Assembly: GCF_002775205.1 (NCBI RefSeq)
Contig: NC_036454.1
Coordinates: 15,892,882-15,956,881, forward strand
DNA length: 64,000 bases
Direction: 5' to 3'
Source: Xiphophorus maculatus
Taxonomy: Eukaryota; Chordata; Actinopteri; Cyprinodontiformes; Poeciliidae
In this document: one piece after another, positions 14,693-29,600 of the stretch
How positions within the stretch are numbered: position 1 is the first letter of the stretch
Layout of the letters: every line of letters starts with the position of its first letter
Position numbers and translations under genes: made by a program
The notes under the pieces: generated by a model
Seen by the model: only the letters and a program-made list of their open reading frames with translations
The model's database searches: none
Told to the model about the DNA's origin: nothing

Positions 14693-17600
14693 ATGGATCT
14701 TACATGTAAAGAGAAGCGTCTACTATGTTTACTTTTCTTTGCTATCTGCTCTGCCAGCGTTTGCTTTGGTGCCAGAAGATCAAATGCGCGGAGAAGTGGT
14801 GAGTTCAGCTTCCACAAACTAGTTGGACTGGGAACATGAAATATTATTCCAATGAGCATAACAATGAAATAAACTTGTAACATGCATGGCAACGTGAGGA
14901 TGATAGCTGAGCATGCACTTTTTCTTTGTGCCACTGACTGTATTTTTAAATGTTTTCACCTTTTATTCATGATATCACAGAAAACTGAAGGATCACTGTT
15001 TAGAAAAAAAAAACACAATATATAAATCAAGACAGTTCGTTAATCTGTAAATCTTTTTATGTGTATTCAAAGACAGCAAAACACAACTTGGTACATTCTC
15101 TATTCAAAACAAAGCCCCTTTCCTTCCATAGAACAAAACTGCATGCAAAATTAAGTACAACTATGCCATTGTTATTTTAATGTGTTTTTTTTAACTTATG
15201 TTCTTTTTCAGTCCAGTTTACTGAGAAGAAATTTAAATGCAACCATTTCTATGCAGACTGACAAACATTGTTTTTATTTTCTGGTTTTGTGTTTCAGCTT
15301 TTTAATTTAAAATTGAAGAATAAAAGTCCATTCACAAAAATGCTGGGAAACATGACAGAAACAATGAAGTAGATATTTAGAAATGTGTTTCTTTTGCTTG
15401 CAATCAAGAATGGATTTCAGAGAAAGAAAAACTATTTATCAACTGTAAAAACAAAAACAGCAACTATTCTTAGTTAAAATATGCAAAAAATGTTGCAGAA
15501 CAAATATTTTTATCCAGAGAGCACTACCTGGTCTGTCAAAGACAGTTCTTTAGAGGTGTATTTTTGTGTATTGTGTATTTATTATTCAGGAAAACAATAC
15601 TTGTAATTTTAAGATGAGAAAGATCAAAGGGGTGAAGAGGTGAAATATTATTAGGGAATCAATCAGAAGCCCTCAGTCTAACTACAACCCAATCACCTCT
15701 TATACTTGATGAAGATCAGACTCCAAACAGAAATAAATCCACAAAACAAACTGAGAACTGTTTCAGTGAACTCCCTGGAGCAGCATCACATGTGGTTTTC
15801 ACTGCAGGAACAAGCATGAATGTCGCCCCCCTATCCCTTGCTACACTGCAGCTTCTCACAATTTTTTTTTTTTCAGATTCCCTTGTTGAACAAACAGCTA
15901 AAAGTTGGACATTACTGCTAAAAGAAAAGTAGTCGCAAGATGACTTGTGTACTAAACAATGACAGATCTTCCTATCATCAGCACCAAGCAGGCTGAGCCT
16001 TCAATGCGGTGTCGTAAATAACAAATAAATGTATTTTCTATTTCAGCCAAGCTCTTGAGTTAAGTAATTTTTTTCTCAACACCATGTCGTCTGATCTCTA
16101 CACTGCTAGATTTTTAGTGTATTTAGTTCAACTTCTATTTTACTATTTTACAAACATTTTTGCAAGAAATAGTATAAATGCTTTGAAAGATAAAGATCTA
16201 AAGATAAGTAGATACGTTTTAGTTAAAGGTTAATGCTAAGCTTTCTTCTGTTCATTTTTTACACTACTGAGTACATCTTAGTTGAAATCCTTAGATTCCT
16301 CTTCAGTCACACCCTCTTTGTATCCGTTTCTTCTTTGTTTCTTTGTCCCACTTCCTTTACTTCTCTTTCCATCACTTCCTCTTTCCCTCACTGTCATTCC
16401 CCCTGACCACTGACTTTTTTTTCACTCTCAGAGCCCTCAGGCCAATGTGGGTTGACTTTTACGTCTGTCTGTCTGCACAGTGTCCGAGTCACAGCTTTGA
16501 CTGCCAAACATGCACAGGGCCGGTGTAGCTCTGCATTTATGACTGCCAGTGACATTTGTACTTGTTGTTTTTTTCTGTCTTGATGTCTCTCAGAGCTTGT
16601 TTTCATGGAGGCTAGAATGTCAGCAGGGCTCAGTGTCCACATGCATCACATCAGGCTTTGACAAAAAAGCTGGTGGTTTCAGGTTAAAATTGAATGAAGC
16701 TCCCCCCCTGAGGTGGTCTTTCTTTTTAATTCCTTGACAGCTTCATTCCCCCGTTTGAATAGACAGTTAAATTATTGATGGAATAATTCAGAAGCTTCGC
16801 TTTTTTTACTCTTATTGTTATGCATATCTAGCATTACGAAGTTGATAAGAGAACCATGCATTTTAATGAACCCTCCACAACCACTTCTCGCACTTGAACT
16901 TTTGTTTGGTGAAACACAATTAAAATTGAATAAAGACAAACCAGCTACTATTGTTTAAAACACAGCGTTTTGTTTTCATACCTTCAAACTCGTCCCACTT
17001 TGTTCTTTAAAGGAAGACAGCTGCATGCAGCTCACTGATCGTTTTCTTTTGGGGGACAAAAATCTGGGAAGTAAATCTTTTCAACGTAAATCTTAAGGTG
17101 GGGATATGGAAGCAAATTATTTACAGTATAAGATTCAACAGTATAAGATTACTGTTGAACACATAAAAGCTGTGTTGAATGTTGAGGTTGCCAGATTAAT
17201 AATTGACAGAGAATCAAAATTTTTCATTTCCAACATAACCTACTTTTTGGTTACATCCTCATACCAAATAAAATTCCTGTTTATGAATTCATTTTTATCA
17301 AAAAATAAAAATGATATGTGATACAGAATCTAATCAGACAGGAACAAGACATTTAGAAAGTTTAGTTATTGCTGACATCAGAATTTATGAATGTGAATAA
17401 GTAATCCATCCGTCCGTCCGTCCGTCCGTCCGTCCGTCCGTCCGTCCGTCCGTCCGTCCGTCCGTCCATCCATCCATCCATCCATCCATCCATCCATGCT
17501 TCTGAAAATAAAGGAAAACCAAAACATTCCTCTCTCACTCTCTAGCTCATTCTGGATGAGCTTAAGTTTTTTTTTCTTTCTGGGGTTTATTCTGCTGTGT

Positions 17601-20600
17601 TTGGGACAAAGGTAGAATTTAGACATGTGACCTATAATTTATTTAACAATGGCAACTGATTTTCTGATTTACCCTGTTTCTTAGACATGATATTAAAAAA
17701 GAAACATAAAAAGAAATCTGATTAAATTGTAAAATATTCAAAATATTTATCACTTGTTCATAAATTTGGGGATCAATCATGACACCTAAATGAATTTTCT
17801 TACATTTGCAATTTGAATTTAAATAAATAAAAAAATTTTAGTATGAGAATTAAAATGGAATTTTTATTAAAAATAATTTTTAATTACTTCTGGTTAATTT
17901 GAGTCTGAAAACCCTCAATTCAATTCAAATAGGCAATATTTAATCGGGGGAAAAAACACTGACAATAAAGCCACCGATCAGGTTGACAGGATGAGAGACC
18001 AGGAAAATATTCATTCAACTGTCTCTATCATGTTTGAAGTGGACAGTGGCCTCAAAGGATTTAGAAGGGCACTTGGCAAACACAGACCAGCGGTGATTCT
18101 GAGATTATCTTCTTGATAAGACAAGAGGGCATGTCTCAAGCCTCGCAGAGTATTATTAGATGTAGCAGGTGCTGATTAAAAAGCAAAATCAATATCTGTG
18201 CATCTTGTGAAATCTTGACCGATTTGACTTTTCTTCTGTCTGTGTTTGGGGAGACAGAAATATACAAAGTTCACCTGATGGAAGTACCAATCCTTGTTAA
18301 ATGAGTGGCATGCTAAAATCTGGAGATGATTTGTGATTCACATTAAACTATTGCTTTTATCTATAGTGAAATCATTTTTATCTTTTAAGAGCTTTGAATG
18401 GGTCATCCATGCTTTTATTACATCCCAACAGATATATTAACTCTTCTGTACGTTGGTGTTAGTTAGGTCTGCCTTGCATGACTGCAGCTTGTCCTTTGAC
18501 CTGACACTGGAACATAAACATGCTGTTCTTGCTTCTCTTCACTGGTTTACTCTTCACTTTATAATTACCTTTAAAGTTTTATCATTGACCTATAAGGCAC
18601 TGAAATTACTCGCTCTGAGGTATTTGTCTGCCCTCTTGCATTCATATGTGCCCTTTGAGTCCCTTAGATCTAATAATTGCTTCTTTTTGGCTGGTAAAAA
18701 GGTTTAGGCTGGTCCACAGAGATAATCAGGTCTTTGGGGTTGCATGTCCTAAATAAAGTACTCATTTGCACTAACATCTAAGACATGTTAGTAGATGTTT
18801 TAAGTTACGTCTATGAACATATTTAGATGTGTCAGGCTATTACTACTTGTACACATTTAAATAGATGATGCTTAACCTGTAGTTTCAGCTGGTCAGTGTT
18901 TCTTCAATTGGTTGGTTATTTTCCAATGATTATAAACAGATGAGAAATCAAGCAAACACTGTTTTGACTTTAGGTTTTAGAATAATGACTAACATGGTGC
19001 AGGTGACGTCCATTTATGATTGCTGATAATGCATTAGTGCATGACATCCAAGTCTTTCCATTCTAACAGCATTTGCAGTCTGCAACAGAAAATGACCAAT
19101 TTAAAAATATTCAGCTACACAACTCTTGAGTTCTCAGCAATTTAAAAGCATAAAAAGCACCAAATCAATACTGTATTATATTATGTTTTTACCTCTGCTC
19201 TTGTTTGTAACTGAGGAGTTAGCAAGGGAAATAAATATGTCGGTACGGGGGTGTCATATGGTGTAGGGGTAGAGCGGAGGCTATTAGCGCTCGACGCAGC
19301 TGTCCGGGGTTTGATTCCTGACCTCAGGATATTTGCTACATGTCTTCCCCCCTTCTCTCGCTGCCTGTTTCCTGTCTGCATACTGAAAAAGAAAGGCCAC
19401 TAGTGCCTGGTTAGAGTCCAATTCTTCAGGTCATCCCTCCAACCTTCCAAAGATAAAGCAACAAGCATGACCATGTTGTCCAGCTAATTATGTAAAATTC
19501 AGTGTTCCCACATGTTCTTCAAATGTTAATTATGTGCTTAATTTTCCAACAAGCTTGAATGATTGCTTATTAAAACCAATATGCATTTTCCCAGCCAGTC
19601 TCTTGAGCTAAGTGATTTTTTTTAAAGGATCTTAAGTTTACTCAAGAGCTGCAGATAAGGCTACCAGAAAAAAACGTGAAGGAATAAAAGCAGCAAACAA
19701 CTGTGATTTTCTAAGACCAGTCTCCCACTGATAATCACCCAAATAATCTGTCAAAAATCAATCTAAATCATTAATTATTTTCTATCAATTAAATCATCTC
19801 ACTTACAAAAAAGAGGGAGATTTATTTTTTTCTTTGTTTCTCAGGAATAAAATGTATCATGGACAAATCAAATTTAATTTAACTTCAGTTAAAGGGACAG
19901 TAATATGTAAAATAGACTTTTTTCAGTTACATCATGTTATAATGTTATTCTCTTACCAAGCAGCCTTTGATTCTTGCAAAGGCTCTTTTGCAAGAATCAA
20001 AGCAACCTGGACCTGATTCTTTTAGTTTTATTAGATGATAATGCAACACCATCATCTGTTTCAAGACCTTTATTCCTGTGCTCTGATGTAAAAGTGAGTT
20101 AAAACCTTAAACATAAACTTTTATATGTCTATCCTCTTTTACCTCAGCTGCATGAAACTCATTCTCCATCTTTATAACTGATTATTATTCCCAATTTGTA
20201 AAAAGTCAAAAGCATTTTTCAGGCAGAGAATCTAACTCTAAAAAAGAAAAGATTTCTTTAGGTTTTACAAAGGCAAAATGTCAAAAATAATTGTGTCTTA
20301 GCTTACAATCATTAAAGGTTATGGTTTTCATGTGATTCTATTTTTTCCCCTTTGATAGACATTTTAGAGTCACCTTTGTCAATGTATAAAGAGGAGAATA
20401 TTGTTAAGCTTGTGTTTCAAGCAGTTTAGCTTTCATTTATAGAAATAATTCCATTAGAAATCCATTTGAAATAAATAAATAAAAATAAGTCTTGGTCAGT
20501 CAGAATGTGTCCTCAACAGCTCTTGAAAGCCTTGTCCTAGTAATCCACGTACTCTTCCCAGCTGTATCTTGTTGTTTTCCTCACTGATTATGTCCATGTT

Positions 20601-23600
20601 TATGTTTGTACAAACCAGATCGTCTGAGTCCTCCATTAGACATCCAGCTGGAGACTCTCAATTGTAGCGCCTTCAGTGTGCGATGGAAAATGCCCCGCAG
20701 ACATGTCAGCACAATCACTGGATACAAGGTAAGTGCAAACAGATTCTACATAAACGTTTAATGCAACACTTTGTCAATTGTCCACATTTTAAATACTTAA
20801 TGTGTGCAGTGATCATTTAGAAATTATTTCTGATTGTTTTTATCTATCGGCCATCCTTTGGTGGTCTCATTTTGAAAGTCCTTCTACTAAGTAGAGCATC
20901 ATCAAAAAAACACACAAAAACGGCAGAAACACCTTTTGAAATCTCACAAAGGTTTTCGAGATGGAAAATAAATCAAATTTCCACCGTTTTTTTCTTGAGT
21001 GCCTGTTCATTTCTTCCTGCCTGGCTGAGACACTCTTCTCTTCACTCTAAAGTGCCCATAAAACCATGTGTCCAGGAAGATGGCCATGAGGAAAAAGGAC
21101 AAGTTATTTTTATCTTCCATGAGTTTGAATGGAACCCTTTCGTTGCCAAATGTATATTGTTATTTTTTAGGTGCAATATTGCTCTGGAAGGTGAGGTCAA
21201 ATAAAATACATACTACATAAACATAAATGGATAAGTGGGATTATCTTTTTTTTAAACTTACATGGTGCATATTTTGTACTATAGTTAGAAAGAGAATGTA
21301 AAGTGCACATCCAATGTTCGTTGCATGGTTTCTTTTCTATGATGCACTCTTTCAACGCTGGCCATGTGTTTGAGCCTTACATAACACACCAGAAGTTTCT
21401 TTCTTCCTTCCTTGAATCAACCATTAAGAAATTGTGGATAAGTGTAACTGTGGGGGCTCCGTCTTTGGCCATATGTCTGCACTAAGAGGATTAGTCAGGA
21501 CACTGGCTTCCCAAGAACTTACAGAGAAGCAAATGTGTTGCTTTGTAAGTTCAATAAAAGTCCTGTTTCTTTTTATTACAGCCATAAATAGCCATAAATA
21601 AATTGTTGCTGTTCTGTCCTAATATTGCTAAAACAAAATAATAGTAATTTATATCTGTACGTGTACTACTCAGGTCTTTTACACAGAGATGAAGAATGGC
21701 CGCCCAATTAGTTCGACATCCATCATGGAGGTTCCGCTAAGTTTGGACATGCTAACCACTGTGAGTATACACATTTGTTATCTGGCATTAAAAAAGCTGG
21801 AGTCCTGTTCAGCTTGTCATGTTCCGTGTTTTTCTGTGTGTTTATTTCGAGTTTTCTGTGTCTCTGTGTTGTCCTGTTCTCCCCTCGATTACTCCCAGGT
21901 GTTTCTCGTTCCCTAATTACCCCGTGTGTATTTAGTGTCACCTGTGTCTCTGTGTGGTCCTCGTCTAATGTGTTCTGAGTCCTTCGTGTGTCCATTGGAA
22001 AAACCAGTTGCTACCGGCGTTGAGCCCTGGCTTCCGCTCAGTCGTGCTGCCTGTGTTTTTGACGTTTATTTATTATTAAAACAACCGTTATTCATCTCAC
22101 CTGGGTTATCTGCGTCTGCCTCACCACCTACACAGCACCGTTCCTGACACAACTCTTTTCCCCCTGGTTTTGCATTGGAATAAATAAATGTTTTCTTAAT
22201 TGCAATAAGCATAAACACAGCAGTTTTGGATAGTCGAAAAGGACACGCAGAAGTGGGTTGTATCTCTTAAACGTTTTCATATTTTGTGAAGTTACAGCTA
22301 CAAACTTCAGAGTATTCTGCGAAGGGAAAGAAAAATATAGCTGGTGTCTTAAACTGATGAAAATGGCAAGGAAGGGAATTAAAACATAGAAGGATTTAAT
22401 TAGTTCATTATAATCTCCAGATGTCGGCGATTCAGGAGGTAAAATCAGATGAGAGGAAAACTTTCAGGTTTGCTCTTCAAAAGTCTTGCCTTCACGAATA
22501 TAAAGACCGGAAGACACCCTTTCTGCTATACACACCATCTCTGTAATGAAATACTGTTGGTCTGGTGTTAAATACAAGGCAGTGGTTCTAAATATATAAT
22601 GCTGAAAGAAAACCTTTTAGAGTAGAAAAAAACTTGAGACTGGGGCAGAGGTTCGTCTTTTAGCAGAACAACAACTCAAAGCAAACATCCAAACCTGGAA
22701 GTGGTTGGTTTAGGTTCAAGCATAGTCACATACACACCTAAGCAATAGGCATAACCTATTACAAAAATTAAAAATCACATTATATTTACTATCTTTATAT
22801 GGTGATAAGTTAAATCTGATAGTTAATTATCAACATTTGATTAGTCTGACTATTAATATTATTGTCTGTTTGGTCAAACCTTTAAAAGCCACTGAGCAGT
22901 ATATCTTTATTCTTGTGTCATATTTTAATCTTCTTAATGTTACAGTACATTCTAATATCATTGAATAAATCTGTGTTTTCTAACAGGGACAGTTTGATGG
23001 ACAAGCCAGCTTTGTAAGTAAAATAGAGCCCATTCGTTCCTCTCCCCCAACTTTTTTGTCTTACAACTCCTTTAACCCACTTTCACTGTCTTTCAATAAT
23101 GTATCCGATATTTTTTGTGAATGTGCTCTGTAGGATGTAAACATTGGCAACCTGAAGATGAACTCTAAGTACAGAGTCAGTGTTGGAGCATACGGTTGGG
23201 CCGGGGAGGGTCGACCCAGCATGCCCAGAGACATCAGTACTGCTTCACATGGTAAGAATATCTGAGTGGAAGAAATCGGTAATTTAATAGTTTCCAGCGG
23301 AGTAGCCTAAATCATGATTAAACTAAATTTAATTTGGTTTTCTGCCTATAGAGATGTGCATGCCTCCATCACCTCCTACTCAGCCAATCGTCATGGCTGT
23401 ATCGGACACAGAGTTGGCTTTATCTTGGCAGGAAGGAGAGAGTCAAGGAAGCTCCCCTGTTCTTCACTTTCTGGTGGCTTACATTAGGTCAGTCATGACT
23501 CATTCAGCATTTGCAAAAATGCAGTTGATAAAAATTTCAGACACATTAAAGACATCTTTGCACACAGACAAGGAGAAGTCATCTTTCTCAGTATGAACAC

Positions 23601-26600
23601 TTTGCTCTGTGTATGGATGAAATACAGAGAAAGCCTTAACAGAATAGAAATAAAAACATTACTATGTGAACACCTTTTCTGGACATGGATTTTGCAGAAA
23701 TGTAGGGAAAATAATATCTTCATTTTCTCATTTTATGAGCAGTCCTGTCTCTGGATAAAAATGGACTGTTCAAAGAGCTGCCTTGTAAAAACCTGCTCCT
23801 TGAACCTTACATTACGTTTATTGAATTTATTACATTTTGCTATCTTGCACAAGGATTTGTAAAAAGTTTCAAAATGCGACATGACTGGCAGGTTTATATT
23901 CAAACCCTATTTTGCATCAAGATGCTGCTCAAGAAGTTTCTAATTGTATATTCCAATAATTGTCTTAGTCTATACCTTAATAAAAAAAAGAGTTGCTCTT
24001 CATCATGCAGGGTGTTACATCAATCCAGGAACACAGTCTCCAGAATACAAAAAAATCATTGAAAACAGAACGATGCCGCATTAATCACAGTTTATATAGT
24101 GTTTATGATTTAAATACTACTCCAACCTGTGTGGAAATGTTTAGCTAGAATGGAATTTAAATTAGCTTCAAGAATCCTGACTTTCTTTGAGGGAGAAGAG
24201 CTCTCTAGTTGGTTTCTGTCAAGGAAAAACACCGAAAATGGATAAAGACAGTTTTAATATTAGAGAACAATTCTCACGAGATGGTGTGCCTTCTCCAATC
24301 AGCTATTCCCTATGATAACATCGCTGAATGCAAAGTTCAAGTGATTACACTAAGCATGTATTTAAGCTAATGATAACACTTCTATCATTAGCTCCTCTAT
24401 ACCCAGTTAATGTGGCAAAAAAACTATTGCTTATCATTTGATTCTCTTCTTCTGTCAGCGTTCATGTTATCACCATGAGTTCCTTCTTCATCTCATAAAC
24501 CTCACAAATGTTTGTTTCCCCCTAGCTCCCAATGCACACACAATAAGGCTGTGAGGGTGCAGACTGTCCTTCAGCCCACTGCATTGTAAATAATCTGTTG
24601 TGGTGGAGTGAGATCTATCGGAGCAATGACTCACCACGTCGATGGATGTTCAAAAGCCTCCTTTTTTTGGCTCAAACAGCCAGCAAGTCTTTGTTAGACA
24701 GCGAGTGTTTCAGTTGTTCATGTTGTAAGTTTTATTAGTCTTATTGTTGGTGAATGAGGCTTGCAATGCCCTCTGCTTTATGAGTCTAGTAATGCTAAGA
24801 CTGCTAATCACGTCTTAGCCCTTTATCCACTGTAAGATTCTTTTAATCCAAGTCTTGGACAAGATGTGAATAAGTGCATTTTACAAAATTACCTTTGTTA
24901 CGGGGCAACTGGAAACTATTCATAGTACTTCAATTTTTTCCCACTTTAAGTTAAAGTCTCATTCCAAATTGTATTAAATTAATATCTTTCCTCAAAATTC
25001 TACACACAAATATCCCATTATAATGATGTGGGGGAAAAAAAGTGTTCTTCAAATTTATTAAAAATAGAAAACCAAGAAATCACACTTATGTCAGTATTAC
25101 CAGCTTTTGACAAAAGGTTAAAAACTGAGCAGGTTCCACTGATCATCTTAGAGATGTTTCTACAGCTTTAACTTAGTTCACCTGTAGGAAATAAAGTGGA
25201 TTGGACTTGATTTGGAAAGGCACGCACCTGTCAAATTAAGGTTCCACTGTTTACATCAGGTCAGAGGTCAAACACCAAGCATGGAATCAGAGGAATTGTC
25301 CATAAGCCTCAGAGACAGGATTGTCTTGAGGCACAAATCTGAGAAAGGATCCAAAAACATTTCTGCTGCTGTGAAGGTCCCACTGAGCTCAGTGACCTTC
25401 ATCAATTGTGAATGGAAGACATTAGGAACCAGCAGGACTCTTCCTAGAGCTGGCCGGTCATCTAACCTGGAGGAGGCGCTGTGTTTTTATATCTGAAGTG
25501 ATGAAGTTGTACCAAGCCGTACCACTGCAACCAATATTTAACTACCTAAGAACCATTTGACCAAAGACCAGGAGTGAGACGGTTTAGGCAAAATAATGAC
25601 GAAAGAATTGGACAAAAATGTCAAAATTTGTATAGAAACATAAAGATAACATCCTAAATAACCTATTTAGACTATTAGCAAATAAAGGTCATTTGGGGTT
25701 GAATTTCACTAGGACTGTCAATAGATGTGTAAATCTGATTTCTTGTTTTTCTATTTTCTGTAAATTTACAAAACACTCAAAACCTGTTCCCCACATTGTC
25801 ATCAATTGGTATTTGTAGAATTTTGAAGACATTGATTAAAACAATTTGGAATAAACATAACAAAATGTGGAAAAAGTGAAGCACTGTAAATACTTTCTGG
25901 ATGTCCTTTAAAATCTAACTTCAGTTATCTTTATTGTGCAGATACATCTGGTGAAAGTGGCATTAAATTTTCACATCTTTAAAATTGATTTGTTCAAACT
26001 TAAATCCAAAGCATAACTGAGAAAGGGTAAAGAGTAAGCAAAATGAAGTGGCTGGTCCCTTAAAATGTCAAATACATTTAATGGTGCATTCTTGTAAACA
26101 TTGGAAGCAATTTTTTAAAATTAGTTATAAGTGTGTATTAATGGCTGGAAATCTGACATGTTCTTCAAACGCATAACTCTGAATATACAGCTCTCTTTTG
26201 TATGCATCTCTACTGGTCTGTTCAGTGTAACCACTTGTGTTTTGACACAAGAGTCAGTGGGGACATGAGAAAGAATGAATTTCTTTTTCTTTCTGTTAGC
26301 ACACACAGACGCGCACGCAAACACACACACTACAAAGAGGCTCCTATGTCTAGACTGTCTGCAGAGACGCTGAGGTCACAAATGAGTAACTCGGGTCTCT
26401 TTGATGATAGCCCAACCCGTAGGTGAACTATGTGTTTTTTTTTATATACTTAAACAATGTGTTTTTGGTCAAATATCACAGGTGAAAAAGGGCTGTGAAG
26501 GTGTTAAAAGTGCTGTAAAACTACAGTGCTGATATTTGTAATGGAGAGCTTATGGCTTTTGATTGTGTGACTGCAAAGAAACAAAGAGAGAAAAAGAGAC

Positions 26601-29600
26601 AGTCTTTCACTGTGACAGTCAGACATGAATGTGTGTCTCTGTCTGGGTTTGCTGGTATTCACTCAGAAGGGCCATCTCAGATGCAAATCCTTCTCTACAT
26701 CTTCCAGCTCAAGAGACGCCTTGAGTGTTTTGCTACCGCTGAAGATGAAGAAACAATAAAAAGCCATTTATTTATTCATGCGGGTAATTTCCTACAATTT
26801 TTGTTATCATGATGAATTGAAAAGAAACTATGCCAGCACTGAAGTCAATTTAATTTTAGTAATGAAATAAAAGTGAATTATATTAAATACTTTTTTTCTT
26901 AATCCTTTTTTTTAGTCAGATAACAAATAAAAACAAAAAAATAATGATTTCTTTATTTATTTTCTTTTGAATCAAATCTTGATTGAATGTTGAATGTTGT
27001 AAGAGCCGTCAACATACACTTATTTTTATAAATAAGAAGACAATAGAATAGAAAACAATTTTATTGTCCCAAACTGGGCAAAATCAGTTGTGGCAGAATG
27101 AAAATGAGAAAAACTGCAAATCAAATATAGAGCATTACAGTCCACAGAATAAAAAATTAAAATATAATATAAAATGTGTTGAATGTTGAAAAATCAAATG
27201 CACAAATGAATGGAAAAGTAAAGTAAATTCAGTGCTATATGTTTTTTCTTGTGCTCTCTCTTATTTCTATGTAATGTTCTTTATTTCTGTGCTAGGCCAG
27301 AAATGGACACAGAGTGGACTTATATACGGGAGCCCATTGAGACCAGCTCCATGGTTTTAAAAGGACTGCTACCAGAAACCGAGTACCAGTTTGTTGTAAG
27401 AGCCGTCAACATACACGGTGTAAGCCCACCCAGCCACATCAACAACCCCGTACGAACTCTCGGTGAGTCCAGGTGTCGATCTCACAGTCGCTTTAGTAGC
27501 TGAAATGCTGCATTCTCTACCAGCTTCTACATCAGTATGTTTTAACAACATTTTGAAGCTTCTCAGTTTTCAGTAACACTTTATTTGACGGGTTGTGAAT
27601 AAGACTGTCATGACACCATCATAAACATGACATAACACCTGTTATGAACATGAGTAAGTCTTTATGAATATTTATGACTGTTGTCATAAAGTGTCATTCT
27701 GTAAATCCTGACACTTTTAGCACAAAGTTGACATTATTCAAAATGTCTTTGTTATGACAACTTGACATTAACCAAGAAATCATGATCTGACATAAGTTTG
27801 TTATAAAAGTATTACTGACTAAACTTTAAAAATTGTGTAGCTTTGTTATTAAAGCTAAAGTTTAATGTTCATGACAGGTGTTATGTCATGTTTATGATGG
27901 TGTCATGACAGTCTTATTCACAACCCGTCAAATAAAGTGTTACCCAATTTTCTTACCTGGAGTTCATTTAAAGTATGAACTCTGTTTAAAACTTATTCTT
28001 GGTGACCAATTTTTGCTAAAACAACACAAAGGAAATGACCCTAAAGACACATTCTTTACTACACAGACATTCTACATGAATTATTAGGTATTCAAGTTTT
28101 CTTTTCTCTAATCTCTGATTAAATGAATCTGCTTATGAGTCATTATATTAAAATGTATTGTAATGTTACAGGATCTCTGAGCAACAATTTTTCTAATTTG
28201 TCCAGGTGAGATGTGTCTGAATTTGTTTCCAGTTCTGGAGAAAAAACCCAGTAATAGCAGCAGACTTGCTTAATATGTCTGTGATATGTCTGCATTTATG
28301 TTACAAAACTTTGTTGATATTCCACTAATGTCGATAAAACACAATTTCACAATTGCGGTGTTTTCTTTAAATAACAAACGCAATTAAAATCACACGTGGA
28401 ATAAGTTTGTCCACGTGGGAAGTCATCAAAAAACATTTTGCGCCAGCATCCTCCTGTCACTTCCTGTCATCTTCTTCGTCTTTTCTGTCAGTAGTAACAT
28501 CCAGTTGTTGATCACATGTTTGGTGTGATGTGGTAAAGTGTACTTACTATTTTGTGGCTGCAGAAGGCAACACATTTAATTGGCTTTTCTAACTAACTGC
28601 TCTGCAAATGGTAGGCAGCTAAGTTGAGTTAACTGTTGTCAAAAACTCATGACAAAATTGAGTGCTTAAAAGGATGCAATAAAGATGAAAGCTACATAAA
28701 AGGGGGCAAAATGAGCCAATTAGAGCGGCAAAGAGAAACACACTGACTAAGCAATACAGAGGCATTGTTTCTCAGCAGGGGATGAAAGCGGGTTATGTCC
28801 CTGTCTCATCAGACAGGATTACGTGTGTGATGCTAGACCCCTACACTGTCGTTCACGTTAATAGAAATGCGAACACACGCACAGTGGGCCACGGCTGGAG
28901 GGCGCAGCAGGGGTGGGACTGAGTGACTGACTTTTCCTGGTGCTCTTTATGTGAAGTTGTCTGTTTTAGCCAGAAAAACAGTGCAACAGTGTAAACAGGG
29001 TTATACAATAGCTTAACCGCTGCACAATTGTATATCTCACTTGCTTTTTCATGTTTTAATGTAATTTGACCAATTAGCAACTCAATCTCCACATCCATTC
29101 CTCTTTAAAGGCTGATTTGTGTCTAAATCAACCTTTGTATTTAATGAATAAAATACTTTCCCATTAAACTATACACTACACTTAATTACTGTACGCACTG
29201 AAAACTGTTTACCACTCAGAATAAATTCATAAAACACTAATAATTAAGATAAATGAGGAATTTGAGCAGTATGGAGGCAGTGGGATATTCTAATTCGTTT
29301 CTTTTGAAGAGCTGAGTGTCGGAAGGAAAACTTTAACACGGTTGTGGTAATTGCCTTAAGAAAAGTAAATGTACATGCTTTTTGGTTTCTCTCTTTTGGT
29401 TTATGTTTCTATTGTTTGCATTTGAAATATAATACACTTGTCATTATTTTCTATGCCTCATTTTTGTGACAGGTTCAGTAGACATGAGCAGTGGGGATGT
29501 GGGACGCTATAACACTGATTCCAGATATAAAGATGAAGATGGATTTGACATTGATGATTCAGATTATGATGTCTTTATTGAAGAGGTAGGTGTTAGGTAT

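Larger units (their letters stand above)
14799..20618 (+). other. egflam intron 1
   Basis: A 5.8-kb intron between the signal-peptide exon and the first FN3 exon. It holds the CCGT/CCAT microsatellite, a LINE reverse-transcriptase relic, a second SINE copy and a perfect 16-bp hairpin (19965-20002). The remainder is AT-rich and unassigned. Confidence 0.85.
23488..27295 (+). other. egflam intron 6
   Basis: A 3.8-kb intron with a decayed Tc1-like transposon (24950-25910), a LINE 3'-tail fragment (27034-27175), and the intronic copy of an exon-7 segment (26995-27019). Nothing else was recognised. Confidence 0.85.
23352..27462 (+). other. egflam: egflam exons 6-7: second fibronectin type III domain
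   Basis: Residues about 150-250, split by a 3.8-kb intron. The motif [10 protein letters not shown] in exon 6 and [18 protein letters not shown] in exon 7 are standard FN3 strands. The segment encoding VVRAVNIH is duplicated exactly in the intron upstream (26995-27019). Confidence 0.93.

Noticed and set aside
19965-20002. MicroRNA precursor
   Set aside because: The stem is 16 bp with a 6-base loop, shorter than a usual pre-miRNA of 60 bases or more, with no arm extension.
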